Below, one piece after another: positions 28,022 through 38,588 of a stretch of DNA of 64,000 bases. The DNA comes from Rossellomorea vietnamensis (GTDB taxonomy: Bacteria > Bacillota > Bacilli > Bacillales > Bacillaceae_B): positions 218,201-282,200 of the forward strand of contig NZ_VTEH01000001.1 in NCBI RefSeq assembly GCF_008180615.1, in the 5' to 3' direction. A program made the translations under genes and the position numbers. Below the pieces are notes generated by a model. It was not told where the DNA came from and did not search any database. It saw only the letters and a list, made by a program, of their open reading frames with translations. The number at the start of each line of letters is the position of its first letter. The stretch's first letter is position 1.

Positions 28022-29065
28022 TTATTTCGCCCCCTTTTTCGTACGATTCAACAGCCATCTGATCATATAGCTTGAAGCCACAAAGAATATAATCAGGGCA
28101 ATTACAATTTCCACCAGCTCATTTGGGACACCTGATTCAAGCGGCATATTTAAGGATCCTACCTTTAGGCCACCGAAAAGTATAGCTGCCAAGATAACTC
28201 CGATTGCAGCATTACCTCCAAGCAAGGCAACCGCGATCCCATCAAAACCAACACCTGAAAAACTGGAATGCAAGAAAGCAAAACCGAAAGTACCCAGCCC
28301 TTCCATAGCCCCAGCCAAACCTGCGAAAGCGCCTGAAATTACCATCGATAGAACAATGTTCTTGTTCACATTCATACCTGCATACTGTGAAGCATGCTGG
28401 TTGAATCCAACCGAACGCAGTTCATAACCTGTCGTCGTTTTTTCAAGCAGAAACCACATTATAACAGCGGCTGCTAACGCCAAATAAATCCCATTATGAA
28501 GTGTAGAGTAATCTGTTAATGTTTCAAAAAATCCACTTTTCAGTGATGCAGATTCAGGGACACTGTCTGTCGCATCAGCTTCATCAGATATTACATATCT
28601 TATAAGATAGTTAGTAGTATAAAGTGCAATATAGTTCATCATGATCGTTACAATTACTTCATGTACACGCCACTTAGCCTTAAGGATTCCAGGTATGAAT
28701 CCCCATAATGCGCCGGCTGCTGCTGCTGCAAGAATAGATAAAGGCAGATGGATAGCTGTAGGAAGGTCGAAAGCAAGCCCTACCCAAACGGAAGCTGTCC
28801 AGCCAACCAAAAGCTGACCTTCAACACCAATGTTGAATAATCCCGTCCGGAAAGCAAACGCTACAGCCAAACCTGCCAGGATATATGGTATAACCTGCCT
28901 TATCGTTTCACCGACATAGAATCTGTCACCAAAAGCACCGTTCCATAACGCTGCATAGCCTTCAATCGGGTTGTATCCAGTGACGAGCATGATAATTGCT
29001 CCAGCAAGCAGACCCAGAATGACAGAAATAACCGGGATGAGTATTTTTTGATAATTTCTAGACAT
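28022..29065 (-). CDS. nupP: Nucleoside ABC transporter permease NupP
   Basis: This is the second permease of the importer, about 347 residues with many hydrophobic segments (for example ILIPVISVILGLLAGAIIML near the N-terminus). Family blocks are FRTGLFNIGVEGQLLVGWTA and KWRVHEVIVTIMMNYIAL. The ATG at 29065 has GAAGGTG nine bases upstream and overlaps the nupO stop by a few bases; an in-frame GTG at 29077 sits in that ribosome-binding site. Overlap with nupO and adjacency to nupQ indicate translational coupling. Confidence 0.92.
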   Translation of the reverse strand: MSRNYQKILIPVISVILGLLAGAIIMLVTGYNPIEGYAALWNGAFGDRFYVGETIRQVIPYILAGLAVAFAFRTGLFNIGVEGQLLVGWTASVWVGLAFDLPTAIHLPLSILAAAAAGALWGFIPGILKAKWRVHEVIVTIMMNYIALYTTNYLIRYVISDEADATDSVPESASLKSGFFETLTDYSTLHNGIYLALAAAVIMWFLLEKTTTGYELRSVGFNQHASQYAGMNVNKNIVLSMVISGAFAGLAGAMEGLGTFGFAFLHSSFSGVGFDGIAVALLGGNAAIGVILAAILFGGLKVGSLNMPLESGVPNELVEIVIALIIFFVASSYMIRWLLNRTKKGAK

Positions 29066-30593
29066 TAGCGGATTCACCTTCTTTCTTGCGGTTGGAACCT
29101 GCCATCAATAAGCCCAGTTCCTGCTCGGTTGTTTCTTTCGGATCAACGATCGCTACGATTTCACCTTCGTAGATGACGGCAATCCGGTCACTGACATTTA
29201 AAATCTCATCAAGTTCAAAAGATAGCAATAGAACCGCCTTGTTATTGTCACGCTGTTCGATCAATCGGTTGTGAATGAATTCAATTGCCCCTACATCCAA
29301 TCCCCTTGTAGGCTGTGCGGCAATCAGCAGGTCTGGATTACGATCAATTTCACGTCCGATGATGGCTTTCTGTTGATTACCGCCGGACAAAGCTCTTGCA
29401 AGCGTATATTCGCTTGGCGTACGAACGTCATATTCACCAATTAATGAGGCTGCTTTTTTATAAACCTGCTTAAAACTCATTACTCCAGATTTGGAATAAG
29501 GTTTTTGATAATAGGTTTGCAGGACCATGTTTTCCCCAATAGGGAAATCAAGAACAAGGCCGTGTTTGTGGCGGTCTTGAGGAATATGCGCAAGACCCGA
29601 CTCTGTAATTTTGCGGGGCTTGTGATTCTGAATTTCTTTTCCATTCAACTTTATTGAACCGCTTGCAGTTTTGTGCAGACCAGTTATCGATTCAATCAAT
29701 TCTGTCTGGCCATTTCCGTCTACACCTGCAATCCCCACGATTTCCCCAGCCCTTACAGTAAGGTTCAACCCTCTGACTGCTTCAACCCCGCGGGAATCCT
29801 TCACTCTTAGATTTTCGATTTCAAGAACAGGGTCCCTCGGAACAGCTTTGCTTTTCTCAGTAGTAAAGATGACTTCCCTGCCGACCATCAGGCTTGCAAG
29901 TTCATTTACATCTGTATCCTCCACATTTACCGTGCCAATTCCCTGGCCTTTTCTAATGACTGTACAGCGGTCACAAACTTCCATGATTTCTTTTAGTTTG
30001 TGAGTAATAAGAATGATAGATTTGCCTTCTTGTATCAGCGTTTTCATTATCACTATTAGTTCCTTGATTTCTTGAGGTGTCAATACTGCTGTCGGCTCAT
30101 CAAAAATCAGGATTTCAGCACCCCGGTATAAAGTTTTCAGGATTTCCACACGCTGCTGCATGCCGACTGAAATATCTGATATTTTAGCTTGAGGATCTAC
30201 TGCCAGCCCGTAGCGATCTGAGATTTCACGAACATCCTGTTCAGCTTTTTTTATATCAATTTTCCCGCCAGATTTAGGCTCTTTGCCCAGTATGATATTT
30301 TCTGTGACCGTAAAGGTATCCACCAGCATAAAGTGCTGATGCACCATCCCGATCCCTAAATTATTCGCAATATTAGGATTCGTGATGTGAACACTCTTCC
30401 CATTGACTCTTATTTCACCTTTTTCCGGCTGGTACAAACCAAATAAAACATTCATAAGAGTCGATTTTCCTGCACCATTCTCTCCTAGGAGGGCATGTAT
30501 TTCTCCCTGCTTAAGCTGAAGGGTAATATTATCGTTAGCAACAATCCCAGGAAATTCTTTGCGGATATTCAGCATCTCTATTACATAGTCCAT
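29058..30593 (-). CDS. nupO: Nucleoside ABC transporter ATP-binding protein NupO
   Basis: This 511-residue protein has two fused ABC ATPase domains. The first has Walker A LLGENGAGKSTLM, signature SVGMQQRVEI and Walker B ILIFDEPTAVL. The second has a degenerate Walker A (GVDGNGQTELIE), signature ALSGGNQQKAI and LLIAAQPTRGLDV. The degenerate second P-loop is normal for this sugar/nucleoside subgroup. The ATG follows GGAGTG. It is separated from nupN by 190 bp containing three hairpins, which probably lower its expression relative to the binding protein. Confidence 0.95.
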   Translation of the reverse strand: MDYVIEMLNIRKEFPGIVANDNITLQLKQGEIHALLGENGAGKSTLMNVLFGLYQPEKGEIRVNGKSVHITNPNIANNLGIGMVHQHFMLVDTFTVTENIILGKEPKSGGKIDIKKAEQDVREISDRYGLAVDPQAKISDISVGMQQRVEILKTLYRGAEILIFDEPTAVLTPQEIKELIVIMKTLIQEGKSIILITHKLKEIMEVCDRCTVIRKGQGIGTVNVEDTDVNELASLMVGREVIFTTEKSKAVPRDPVLEIENLRVKDSRGVEAVRGLNLTVRAGEIVGIAGVDGNGQTELIESITGLHKTASGSIKLNGKEIQNHKPRKITESGLAHIPQDRHKHGLVLDFPIGENMVLQTYYQKPYSKSGVMSFKQVYKKAASLIGEYDVRTPSEYTLARALSGGNQQKAIIGREIDRNPDLLIAAQPTRGLDVGAIEFIHNRLIEQRDNNKAVLLLSFELDEILNVSDRIAVIYEGEIVAIVDPKETTEQELGLLMAGSNRKKEGESANV

Positions 30594-30618
30594 CCCGTTT
30601 CACTCCTTGCTATAGATG

Positions 30619-30648
30619 AAGTCTGACTAAAAGTATGAAGTCAGACTT
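30619..30648 (-). promoter_or_regulatory. Inverted repeat AAGTCTGAC/GTCAGACTT upstream of nupO
   Basis: Two exact 9-base arms with a 12-base loop lie 26 bp before the nupO start. GTCTGAC or GTCAGAC also occurs at 31945-31951 and 32944-32950, in the other spaces around the adjacent GntR gene. It may be an operator or an mRNA hairpin; this is a guess. Confidence 0.35.
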
Positions 30649-30690
30649 TTAAAGGATATAGGAATTTAGCCCTTGAAAAACCCCTAAATA

Positions 30691-30718
30691 AAAAGCAGAA
30701 TTGGAAAATTCCACTTTT
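30691..30718 (-). terminator. Second hairpin between nupN and nupO
   Basis: On the minus strand AAAAGTGGAATT pairs with AATTCTGCTTTT and is followed by TATTTAGG. It is a weak intrinsic terminator or an mRNA-stabilising stem. Confidence 0.6.
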
Positions 30719-30741
30719 TATTTAAGTTTCTTCATTATTAA

Positions 30742-30772
30742 GCGGGAAAAGAGATTTTTTTCTCTTTCCCGC
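30742..30772 (-). terminator. Stable hairpin just after nupN
   Basis: GCGGGAAAGAGA pairs with TCTCTTTTCCCGC; it begins 13 bp past the nupN stop. The following T tract is poor, so it is more likely a partial terminator or 3'-end stabiliser. Confidence 0.7.
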
Positions 30773-30784
30773 GTGAACTCATTA

Positions 30785-31867
30785 TTATTCAGGTTTAGTT
30801 GGAACTTCAACTTCACCGTTAACGATTTTTTCTTTCCACTCATCAACTGCTGTCAGTACTTCTTCAGAAAGATTTTCTTGTGTTGGAGCAATACCAACTC
30901 CATCATCTTCCAACCCATACTCAACTAATTCTCCACCAGGGAATTCCCCGGCCATGCTTCTTTCAGCAATGTCGATAACAGCTGTATCTACACGTTTGAT
31001 CATTGAAGTCAGGGTCACATTTACTTCTTCACCATCTACTGTCACTGATCCTTCAGCTGCCTGGTCACGGTCAACTCCAATAACCCATAATTCTGAATCT
31101 GGATCTTGCTGTTTACGGTTTTTAGCTTCTGTAAATACTCCATTACCTGTTCCACCTGCAGCGTGGTAAATGATGTCGCTTCCGGATTGATACATTGAAG
31201 CAGCCATAGATTGACCAGTATCTGCCTCATCAAAAGCGCCTGCAAACTGAATGTCTACTTCAGCATCAGGATTCACTGCTTTAACACCAGCTTCAAATCC
31301 ACCAGCAAACTTATTGATCAAATCAGAATCCGTTCCGCCGATAAAACCTACTTTATTCGTTTTCGTAGAAAGACCTGCTGCGACACCAACAAGGAAAGAT
31401 CCTTCATGCTCTTTAAAAGTAACACTTGCAACATTATCCATTCCTTCGATGACATCATCAACAATAACAAAGTTGCTGTCTTCGCGTTGTTTAGCCACTT
31501 CTTCAATAGCAGGCTTTAACTTGTAGCCGATTCCGTAAATAAGATCGAAGTTGTTACGAACAGCTGTATTTAAGTTCGTTTTATAGTCTGCATCAGAGTT
31601 TGATTGGATATAATTATAACCCTCTGTGCCTTTTTCAAGTCCATTATCCTGGCCGAAAGCTTCAAGGCCTTCCCATGCTGATTGGTTGAAGGATTTATCA
31701 TCCACTCCACCAACGTCTGTAATCATTGCTGTCGTGAAAACTTCTCCTTCACCATTTTGTGCTGGTGCTACGTCTTCACCGTCATTTTCATTATTTCCGC
31801 ATGCACCAAGAAATGTACCTGCTGCAAACAGCACTGAAAGCGCCAAACCAAATTTACGTTTTTTCAC
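30785..31867 (-). CDS. nupN: BmpA/NupN nucleoside-binding lipoprotein
   Basis: This is the substrate-binding lipoprotein of the importer (360 residues). It has a lipoprotein signal peptide with lipobox FLGAC, placing the lipidated Cys at residue 23. The mature protein has Bmp family blocks [50 protein letters not shown] and [15 protein letters not shown]. The start is GTG with GGGGG eight bases upstream. It is the first gene of the nup operon and lies 78 bp after the GntR-family gene. The hairpins behind it suggest it is made in excess over the ATPase and permeases. Confidence 0.94.
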   Translation of the reverse strand: MKKRKFGLALSVLFAAGTFLGACGNNENDGEDVAPAQNGEGEVFTTAMITDVGGVDDKSFNQSAWEGLEAFGQDNGLEKGTEGYNYIQSNSDADYKTNLNTAVRNNFDLIYGIGYKLKPAIEEVAKQREDSNFVIVDDVIEGMDNVASVTFKEHEGSFLVGVAAGLSTKTNKVGFIGGTDSDLINKFAGGFEAGVKAVNPDAEVDIQFAGAFDEADTGQSMAASMYQSGSDIIYHAAGGTGNGVFTEAKNRKQQDPDSELWVIGVDRDQAAEGSVTVDGEEVNVTLTSMIKRVDTAVIDIAERSMAGEFPGGELVEYGLEDDGVGIAPTQENLSEEVLTAVDEWKEKIVNGEVEVPTKPE

Positions 31868-31945
31868 CTTGGTTACCCCCTGTAATTATGTTGATGTTAC
31901 TGAATTGCTGATTTAGTAAGAAGAATACTAGACTTACAGAATTCG

Positions 31946-32671
31946 TCAGACCCGCTTTCTTAACACCTGGAAACTGAATTTATCTGAACGGAAATAATTG
32001 ACTGAATAAAGAATCGGATGATCATTCTCATCGAAATGCATTTGCTTTAGTACAAGCAAAGCAGATTCCGGCTCACAATTGAGTATCGGGGAGATTCTTT
32101 CGTGATATCCCACCGGTTCAATTTGCGTCACGGCATAAGTGATTCTTTTATTCTCTTCCTGTTCAAGAACTTGAAAGAGAGAATTGACATCAGTGGTAAA
32201 CCTGCGCGGATACACGCTGGAGGGCATTTTGTCCACACAGTAGACAACCGGTTCTCCATTAGCCGTCCTTACACGTTCAACCATGACGAGTTCCTCTTCT
32301 TGTTCCAGTGAAAATCGACGGAGGTCTTCATCTGTCGCGCCTTGGAAGCTTGAGCTTAAAAAAATGGTCCCAGGTTCCATACCTGCATGTTTGATCATGT
32401 TTGTTACACTGTTTAACTGCTCTATCCCAGAAGTGAAGAGCGGCTTAGCGTTTACAAAAGTTCCAACCCCGTGCCTGCGGATAATGACATTTTCTTCTTC
32501 GAGAATGCGTAAAGCTTCTCTAAGTGTCGCCCTGCTGACTCCAAGCTGTTTCGCAAGGTCGAATTCAGAAGGCAGCTTTTCTTTCTCTTTATACTGCCCT
32601 TCTTCGATGTCTTTTTTTAGACGATCGATCACTTGTAAGTACAAATGCCTATTGTCTGCTTTTATTGTCAT
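31946..32671 (-). CDS. ymfC: GntR/HutC family transcriptional regulator YmfC
   Basis: The protein has an N-terminal winged-helix domain ([53 protein letters not shown]) and a C-terminal UTRA ligand domain. I start it at the ATG at 32671, giving 241 residues; the frame continues 51 codons upstream but that part is AT-rich and not homologous. GGTGG lies seven bases before the ATG. It directly precedes the nucleoside transporter, so it may respond to a nucleoside or related sugar. The ligand and operator are unknown. A cre-like site lies upstream. Confidence 0.9.
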   Translation of the reverse strand: MTIKADNRHLYLQVIDRLKKDIEEGQYKEKEKLPSEFDLAKQLGVSRATLREALRILEEENVIIRRHGVGTFVNAKPLFTSGIEQLNSVTNMIKHAGMEPGTIFLSSSFQGATDEDLRRFSLEQEEELVMVERVRTANGEPVVYCVDKMPSSVYPRRFTTDVNSLFQVLEQEENKRITYAVTQIEPVGYHERISPILNCEPESALLVLKQMHFDENDHPILYSVNYFRSDKFSFQVLRKRV

Positions 32672-32738
32672 CCAAGAACCACCACCATTTCTTCCCAAGC
32701 ACATACTTTGATGTATATCTTTCCTACTAATCCAAAAT

Positions 32739-32908
32739 ACTATATCATTTTTAAAAAAATAAATAAATAGATTATTAGATTTTTGTCGAAAAAAGCAGAA
32801 AATCATAAATTTCAAAATTTTCAATCCCGGTGAAAGGGTTATCTTTTGGATGATAATTCCTTTTAGGTGCTGAATATTAAAGAAAGAAACTAAATGTAAA
32901 CGCTTTTA
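32739..32908 (-). promoter_or_regulatory. ymfC upstream control region: cre-like site and -10 candidate
   Basis: AATGTAAACGCTTTTA (32893-32908) fits the CcpA cre consensus WWTGAAARCGYTTTCW at 14 of 16 positions. On the minus strand TATAGT (32744-32739) could be a -10 about 60 bp before ymfC, although no good -35 is seen. The remainder of 32672-33440, between these two divergent genes, shows no coding sequence. Confidence 0.35.
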
Positions 32909-33440
32909 AAAGTATAACACATTAAAGATTGAAAAGGATAGAGGTCTGACTTCTTTTAAAAAAATTCTTTTTTCTAAGGATATTAACCGTTTTCAAATCT
33001 CCTGTCCTACCTATCGGGTTATCCTTATAACAATTCGTATTGGGGCCAGATATTCTCCATAAAATGTAACGGCCAACTTGGTTTTTTAGCATGCAGAATA
33101 AAAGACGCTCTATAAAAGTATATTCCCTCTGTAAAGATTGATCTTATTTCTTGTCTGAGTTTCAGGTGATTGTTAAAATACTAAACATTCCTCCAATTGT
33201 CCTTCCTGCACTGTTTGAATTAATTGGAAACCGATTCAACTGCCATAGCCGCTCAGTTTCCGATTATAGCCAAACAACCCGGCTCGTTAGTTTTAACTAT
33301 TTAAATTTGATAACTTTTACAATTCAGCCCTTACATAAGATCACTCAGAATTATTTAATTCACATAGACATTCGCTGAGTATAAAAAATGATTATGTGCA
33401 AAATAAGTTAAGCTGCTATATGTAGAAAAGAGGTCATAGC

Positions 33441-34397
33441 GTGGTTTATCTCTTGTTAATTTCAGGTTTTATCTTATTGATTAAAGGTGCAGACTTGTTT
33501 GTTGACGGATCTTCAAATATTGCCAGGGCTTTCCATGTCTCTCCGCTGCTAATCGGATTGACAATTGTTGCTCTGGGTACAAGCTCGCCGGAGGCTACAA
33601 TCAGCATAATTGCAGCACTAAATGAGAATACGGGAGTTGCTTTAGGAAATGTAGTGGGAAGCAATATCATCAACACCGCATTGGTTGTAGGTGTGGCTGC
33701 ATTTATTTATCCATTAGAGGTAAAGAGCGAAACGATTAGAAAAGAAATACCCTTCACATTATTGGCAGGTGTTGTCCTGCTGATTTTAGTCAGTGATATA
33801 ACACTTCAGGAAGTTAATGAAAACCTCCTATCAAAAGGCGACGGCTTAGTTATTTTATTGTTTTTTGGCATTTTCTTATATTATATTTTTGAAGTGGCAA
33901 GAAACAGCCGTGAAAAAGGAAAAGTGGATTCTTCTGAAGAGAGTCATACTTCTTGGGTCAAGAATGCTATGATTACTCTAGCAGGCCTTGTTGGAATAAT
34001 ATTTGGTGGAGATCTAGTCGTAAGAAATGCTACTGAAATAGCCCTTAATCTTGGAATGAGTCAAACATTAGCAGGGCTGACAATTGTGGCAATCGGTACT
34101 TCTTTACCGGAATTAATCACATCAATTACTGCGGCGAAGAAGAAAGAGAGTGAAATAGCATTAGGGAACATAATAGGAAGCAATATCTTCAATATTCTGT
34201 TCGTATTGGGAACTACTGCTGCGATCCATCCTCTGGCGGTAAATAGTAAAATCACTACTGACATTATCATTATGATTTTCCTTACTGTCATTTTACTGCT
34301 TTTCTCCAGGTCTAATTATAAAATCGGAAAAGCAGAAGGAATATTCCTGATTATCGCTTATGTTCTATATATGATTTTTATCATTATAAGAAATTAA
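33441..34397 (+). CDS. Calcium/sodium antiporter (CaCA/YrbG family)
   Basis: This 318-residue membrane protein has the two alpha-repeats of cation/calcium exchangers. The first is ALGTSSPEATISIIAALNEN with ALGNVVGSNIINTALVVG. The second is AIGTSLPELITSITAAKKK with ALGNIIGSNIFNILFVLG. About ten hydrophobic segments are present, with a charged loop near residues 155-175 (RNSREKGKVDSSEESH). The start is GTG seven bases after AGAGGT. It stands alone on the plus strand in a block of minus-strand genes and has no counterpart there in B. subtilis, so it is probably a local addition. The ion specificity is inferred from the family. Confidence 0.92.
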   Translation: MVYLLLISGFILLIKGADLFVDGSSNIARAFHVSPLLIGLTIVALGTSSPEATISIIAALNENTGVALGNVVGSNIINTALVVGVAAFIYPLEVKSETIRKEIPFTLLAGVVLLILVSDITLQEVNENLLSKGDGLVILLFFGIFLYYIFEVARNSREKGKVDSSEESHTSWVKNAMITLAGLVGIIFGGDLVVRNATEIALNLGMSQTLAGLTIVAIGTSLPELITSITAAKKKESEIALGNIIGSNIFNILFVLGTTAAIHPLAVNSKITTDIIIMIFLTVILLLFSRSNYKIGKAEGIFLIIAYVLYMIFIIIRN

Positions 34398-34433
34398 ATC
34401 ATTAATTTATATTACGCTGGTTTTCTTTAAACT

Positions 34434-34626
34434 AGGCTGTTCTCGCATAAATTGCTGCTATCGGAAAAATCCAAAGAGCCTTATTTTTCCCCTGGATACT
34501 GAGGTATTTCTTTCTAATCGGGAAGAGCAGTTCTTTTCTTTTCCTAATTATGAGGTTATACCCGTGAATTAGGTTACTTTCCTAGGAATAAGTGTGGAAT
34601 AGCAACAAAGTTTACGAAACGAGCCT
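34434..34626 (+). repeat. MITE-like intergenic repeat, copy E (intact)
   Basis: This 193-bp copy starts AGGCTGTTCTCGCATAAATT and GCTGCTAT and ends ATAGCAACAAAGTTTACGAA then ACGAGCCT. The outer 28 bases are imperfect inverted repeats. The core has GGATACTGAGGTATTTC and GGGAAGAGCAGTTCTTTTC. It lies between the antiporter and the shared terminator. Confidence 0.85.
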
Positions 34627-34635
34627 GTAACAAAA

Positions 34636-34670
34636 AACAAGCTCAGAGAAACTTTCGCTCTGAGCTTGTT
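34636..34670. terminator. Bidirectional terminator between antiporter and spoIIIE
   Basis: AACAAGCTCAGAG and CTCTGAGCTTGTT are an exact 13-bp stem with A/T tracts on both sides. It can end the antiporter transcript (plus) and the spoIIIE transcript (minus). No gene is seen in 34671-34807. Confidence 0.92.
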
Positions 34671-34807
34671 TTTCGACTAATTCAATTTACTTTAGTTGTA
34701 TTCATATTCTGGGATTCTGAGTAATGGTACATGTTATTAGTACAAACCCCTGCTTCAGGAACATGGCCTTCCTTCAAGGCTCTGATGAATTTTCATCAGC
34801 ATTCTCC

Positions 34808-37156
34808 TTATGATGAATGCTCTTCAGAAGGCTTTCCGATTAAAACCGTTCTAGGTTTGCTGCCTTCATATGGACCGACAACTCCCCGTTCTTCCATTCC
34901 ATCTATTAATCTGGCAGCCCTTGTGTATCCTATTCTGAATCTCCTTTGCAGCATGGAAACAGATGCCGTCTGCATTTCTGCGATCAATTGTACTGCTTCA
35001 TCGTATAACTCGTCCTCAACAGTAGCTGCACTGCTTCCTTCAGGTACTTCATCAGGAATCATTTCTTCCTGATACTGTGCTCTTTGCTGGCCGATTACAT
35101 AATCGACAATCTCTTCTACTTCTTCATCCGAAAGAAAAGCACCCTGTACCCGTGTTGGCTTTGATGCGCCAACAGGGGTGAAAAGCATGTCACCGCGTCC
35201 AAGGAGTTTCTCAGCTCCCCCAGTATCCAGAATTGTGCGGGAGTCCGTCTGTGAAGACACAGCAAAAGCAATACGAGAAGGAATGTTCGCTTTAATGACG
35301 CCCGTAATGACATCGACGGAAGGCCTCTGAGTAGCGATAATCAGATGAATTCCAGCAGCACGCGCCATTTGGGCAAGGCGGGTGATGGCATCCTCTACAT
35401 CACTTGAAGCCACCATCATCAAGTCAGCCAGCTCATCGACAATAACAACGATATACGGAAGTTCCGGCTGTTTTTCCTCATTCTCTTTGTTATGTCTTTT
35501 GATATGTTCATTGTAGCCTTCTATGTTTCTTGTTCCTGTATGAGAGAACAGTTCATACCTTCTCTCCATTTCATTGACAACTTTCTTTAGTGCCTGCGAA
35601 GCTTTCTTGGCATCCGTTACAACCGGCGCAAGCAAATGCGGAACTCCGTTATAAACATTCAGCTCGACCATTTTAGGATCGATCATCATTAACTTTACTT
35701 CATGAGGTTTTGCCCGCATTAAGATGCTTGTAATAATGCCATTAATACATACACTTTTCCCGCTTCCCGTTGCACCGGCCACAAGAAGATGGGGCATTTT
35801 GTTCAGTTCGGCCAATACGGCTTCACCTGTGATATCCCGGCCGAGGCCGATCAGCAATTTAGAATTGGGTTTATCGTTGGATTTGGACTCAAGCACTTCC
35901 CTTAAGGATACCATTGCCACTTCCGAGTTAGGAACTTCAATTCCGATGGCTGATTTTCCGGGTATCGGTGCTTCAATTCTAATATCCTTCGCTGCCAGGG
36001 CAAGGGCAAGGTCATCACTCAAATTGACGATTTTGCTTACCTTCACTCCTGTATCCGGATGTACCTCGTACTTGGTAACGGCAGGGCCAAGATGAACCTG
36101 GGTCACCTTAGCTTTGACACCAAAACTCTGAAACGTTCTTTCAAGCTTCGCCGCATTTGCATGTATCATCTGGTACTCATTGCTTTGATCTGTCTGTGTT
36201 GGTCTTGTTAAAAGGGAGATAGGCGGCAGTTTATAATCTTTGTTTTCCACTTCTGTAAATGTTATTGGAGGAGCGTCATCATCACTTGAAGAGGAAGGTT
36301 CCTCCTGATCTCCCTGCTGTTGTGTTGTAGCAGTCTGATCAACTTCAGCTGATAAAGGAGGATTTGTCTCATCAGGATAGGCTCTTTCATTAAAACTTGA
36401 AATAATCGGCTCCACTTTTACTTCTTCTGCGGGTTCCACCATTGGATCAGATTCTGATTCAGCCTTAACCCTCTCTGTCTTCCTTTGCTGCTTCACTTCC
36501 TTCTTCTCGATTCTTTCTTCTTTCCAATCTTTCATATCTTCCCTGAAGGCCTGCCATTGGTTTCCGAAAAACTCCGTAGTTGTACTTCCCATTTTACCAA
36601 GAGCGGAACCGAAAGACTTTCCTGTAATCAATACAATACCGATAGCGATCAATGCCATACAAAGGATCTTGGTCCCGGCAGAATCAAACAGAAAGAAAGA
36701 AACAGCATATAAAACCGCTCCAATGATTCCTCCCCCTAGATCGGAGGTGCTTGCTTCCCCGCGGACTTCCATCCAGTATAGCTCCCATGTATTTGCGATC
36801 ACACTGGGATTTTGGAATGCCCCGTCATTTGAAAGCAGTTCAAAAAGCTTAACATGGCTTAAAAGTAATGTACTTAATAAAATTATGTATATCCCGGCCA
36901 GCCTTCTTGTAAAAAAAGCCGGCATTTCCCTTTTTACCATCAAATATCCCGCCATAGCCAATAATGCAATGAACGCAGCCATGTACCACTCACCCATAAA
37001 GAACCTGAAAAAGTGGACCAATGCTTTTCCAACCGCTCCCAGTTGTATGATAGCAATCAAACTTAGGGCTATCATCAGCATGCCGATCAGTTCATATTTA
37101 ATTGTCTGTTTGATATTGGACGACTTCTTACTGCTTCTTCTTTTTCTTTTCGCCAA
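34808..37156 (-). CDS. spoIIIE: DNA translocase SpoIIIE/FtsK
   Basis: SpoIIIE pumps the chromosome into the forespore through the division septum. The N-terminus has about four to five membrane segments within residues 20-170. An acidic linker with Gln and Ser runs follows (about residues 200-330). The motor domain has Walker [18 protein letters not shown], Walker [13 protein letters not shown] and [14 protein letters not shown]. The C-terminal winged-helix gamma domain ([20 protein letters not shown]) reads SRS/KOPS-type sequences. Length is 782 residues, near 787 in B. subtilis. The start is TTG, with AGGTG eight bases upstream. It follows tepA-ylzJ, as in B. subtilis. Confidence 0.97.
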   Translation of the reverse strand: MAKRKRRSSKKSSNIKQTIKYELIGMLMIALSLIAIIQLGAVGKALVHFFRFFMGEWYMAAFIALLAMAGYLMVKREMPAFFTRRLAGIYIILLSTLLLSHVKLFELLSNDGAFQNPSVIANTWELYWMEVRGEASTSDLGGGIIGAVLYAVSFFLFDSAGTKILCMALIAIGIVLITGKSFGSALGKMGSTTTEFFGNQWQAFREDMKDWKEERIEKKEVKQQRKTERVKAESESDPMVEPAEEVKVEPIISSFNERAYPDETNPPLSAEVDQTATTQQQGDQEEPSSSSDDDAPPITFTEVENKDYKLPPISLLTRPTQTDQSNEYQMIHANAAKLERTFQSFGVKAKVTQVHLGPAVTKYEVHPDTGVKVSKIVNLSDDLALALAAKDIRIEAPIPGKSAIGIEVPNSEVAMVSLREVLESKSNDKPNSKLLIGLGRDITGEAVLAELNKMPHLLVAGATGSGKSVCINGIITSILMRAKPHEVKLMMIDPKMVELNVYNGVPHLLAPVVTDAKKASQALKKVVNEMERRYELFSHTGTRNIEGYNEHIKRHNKENEEKQPELPYIVVIVDELADLMMVASSDVEDAITRLAQMARAAGIHLIIATQRPSVDVITGVIKANIPSRIAFAVSSQTDSRTILDTGGAEKLLGRGDMLFTPVGASKPTRVQGAFLSDEEVEEIVDYVIGQQRAQYQEEMIPDEVPEGSSAATVEDELYDEAVQLIAEMQTASVSMLQRRFRIGYTRAARLIDGMEERGVVGPYEGSKPRTVLIGKPSEEHSS

Positions 37157-37391
37157 AGTTCTTTCACCTAAATTCTATTTAATATGCTTATATTCCGGAT
37201 CATTTATCATTCCCCGACGTTTGATCACAACGTCTTATAGATGAAGAAAGGGCTGGCATTTCCAGCTTCAGCCGCAAGCAGGAAAAACCAGTCCCGTATA
37301 TTTGAGAAAGCTTGTCAGAAACATGTTATTTACTTCCGCTTTCTCCATTTATTATATCATATACTGCCATTGGCGAAAATCAATCCAAAGA

Positions 37392-37598
37392 TTACATTTG
37401 AAGATACTGTCCAGGACAAACCTGCTCATTTAAATAGTGAGCCGGATCACTGCTCATGACCCTGACGACTCTGTATTGGTGCTGTGATTGTTCAACAAGC
37501 AGAGGAATGCCCTGCCATTCCATGAAGACTTGCTGTGTAAATGCATTTTCTTCAGGAGGGAATATCAGTTCTTGGGGAACAGTTGTATGGAGGATCAT
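37392..37598 (-). CDS. ylzJ: YlzJ-like protein
   Basis: This is a small Bacillus protein of 68 residues, beginning [20 protein letters not shown] and rich in short hydrophobic/beta stretches. No function is established. Its ATG overlaps the tepA stop by four bases, so the two are translationally coupled. The position between tepA and spoIIIE is the same in B. subtilis, which supports the identification. Confidence 0.85.
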   Translation of the reverse strand: MILHTTVPQELIFPPEENAFTQQVFMEWQGIPLLVEQSQHQYRVVRVMSSDPAHYLNEQVCPGQYLQM

Positions 37599-38341
37599 TG
37601 CAGCATTCCTTCTTCTTTGCTGCCGCCTTTAAGAGAAATCAGCTCGTTTAATTTCTTTATTGCTTCCCCAACTCCGCCTACTCCGTCAATCAATCCATAT
37701 TTCACTGCATCTTCACCGACTACATTCGTACCGATGTCTCTTGTCAGGTTTCCTTTAGCAAACATTAGCTCTTTGAAGTCTTCTTCTGTCACTTTCGAAT
37801 GCCTTGTAACAAAGTTGACTACACGGTCCTGCATTTTATCCAGATATTCGAAAGTCTGAGGAACCCCGATGACCAATCCTGTTAATCTTACAGGGTGTAT
37901 GGTCATTGTCGCTGTACCGGCAATAAATGAGTAATCACAGGATACTGCTATTGGGACTCCTATCGAATGTCCCCCTCCCAATACGATAGAGACGGTTGGC
38001 TTAGATAAGGAAGCGAGCATTTCAGAGATAGCAAGCCCTGCTTCGACATCTCCTCCTACTGTATTGAGTACAATCAACAATCCCTCAATTTTCGGATTCT
38101 GTTCTATTGCCACCAGTTGAGGAATGACATGCTCGTATTTAGTTGTTTTATTTTGTGGAGGAAGCTGCATATGTCCTTCAATCTGTCCGACAATCGTTAA
38201 GCAATGGATATTAGAATCACTTGATAGCTGAGGTACATTGGTCTGCCCGAGCTGTTGAATTTTTTCCATTAAGCCAGTAGGTTTACCCTCTTTTTCTTTT
38301 TCCTCATTCTTATCCGCATTTTGATTCATATTAAAATTCAT
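37595..38341 (-). CDS. tepA: TepA, ClpP-like serine protease family
   Basis: TepA (translocation-enhancing protein) has a ClpP/crotonase fold and in B. subtilis has been linked to protein secretion and to degradation of spore SASPs. Oxyanion and Ser regions are visible as [14 protein letters not shown] and [13 protein letters not shown], and the catalytic His block as [11 protein letters not shown] charged, flexible N-terminal segment of about 35 residues ([12 protein letters not shown]) precedes the fold. The ATG at 38341 has AAGGAG ten bases upstream; an ATG 12 bases later is an alternative. It begins the tepA-ylzJ-spoIIIE unit. Confidence 0.9.
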   Translation of the reverse strand: MNFNMNQNADKNEEKEKEGKPTGLMEKIQQLGQTNVPQLSSDSNIHCLTIVGQIEGHMQLPPQNKTTKYEHVIPQLVAIEQNPKIEGLLIVLNTVGGDVEAGLAISEMLASLSKPTVSIVLGGGHSIGVPIAVSCDYSFIAGTATMTIHPVRLTGLVIGVPQTFEYLDKMQDRVVNFVTRHSKVTEEDFKELMFAKGNLTRDIGTNVVGEDAVKYGLIDGVGGVGEAIKKLNELISLKGGSKEEGMLQ

Positions 38342-38588
38342 TCCTAAGTCACTCCTTCTTCAGCAATAATAGGAATAGTATTTTCTTGTTGAGGTGTTTC
38401 AATTCATGATAGGCCAGGAAGGAGTAAATATAAGGGACCGGCAAGGGGAGATGGCTTTCTGAAAATTCACCTCTTATGAAACATCCTTGGTATTGCAAAA
38501 AGCATACAAATATCAGGCACTTTTTCATTTCACTGTACTAAAAGCAACTGTTCATTATCGCGCATTTAAGCGTTAAAGTGTTTACCAA

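Noticed and set aside
31868..31945. Purine riboswitch before nupN
   Set aside because: The gap to ymfC is 78 bp with no aptamer-like stems.
33151..33378. 75-codon plus-strand frame before the antiporter
   Set aside because: AT-rich, no good ribosome-binding site and no recognisable sequence.
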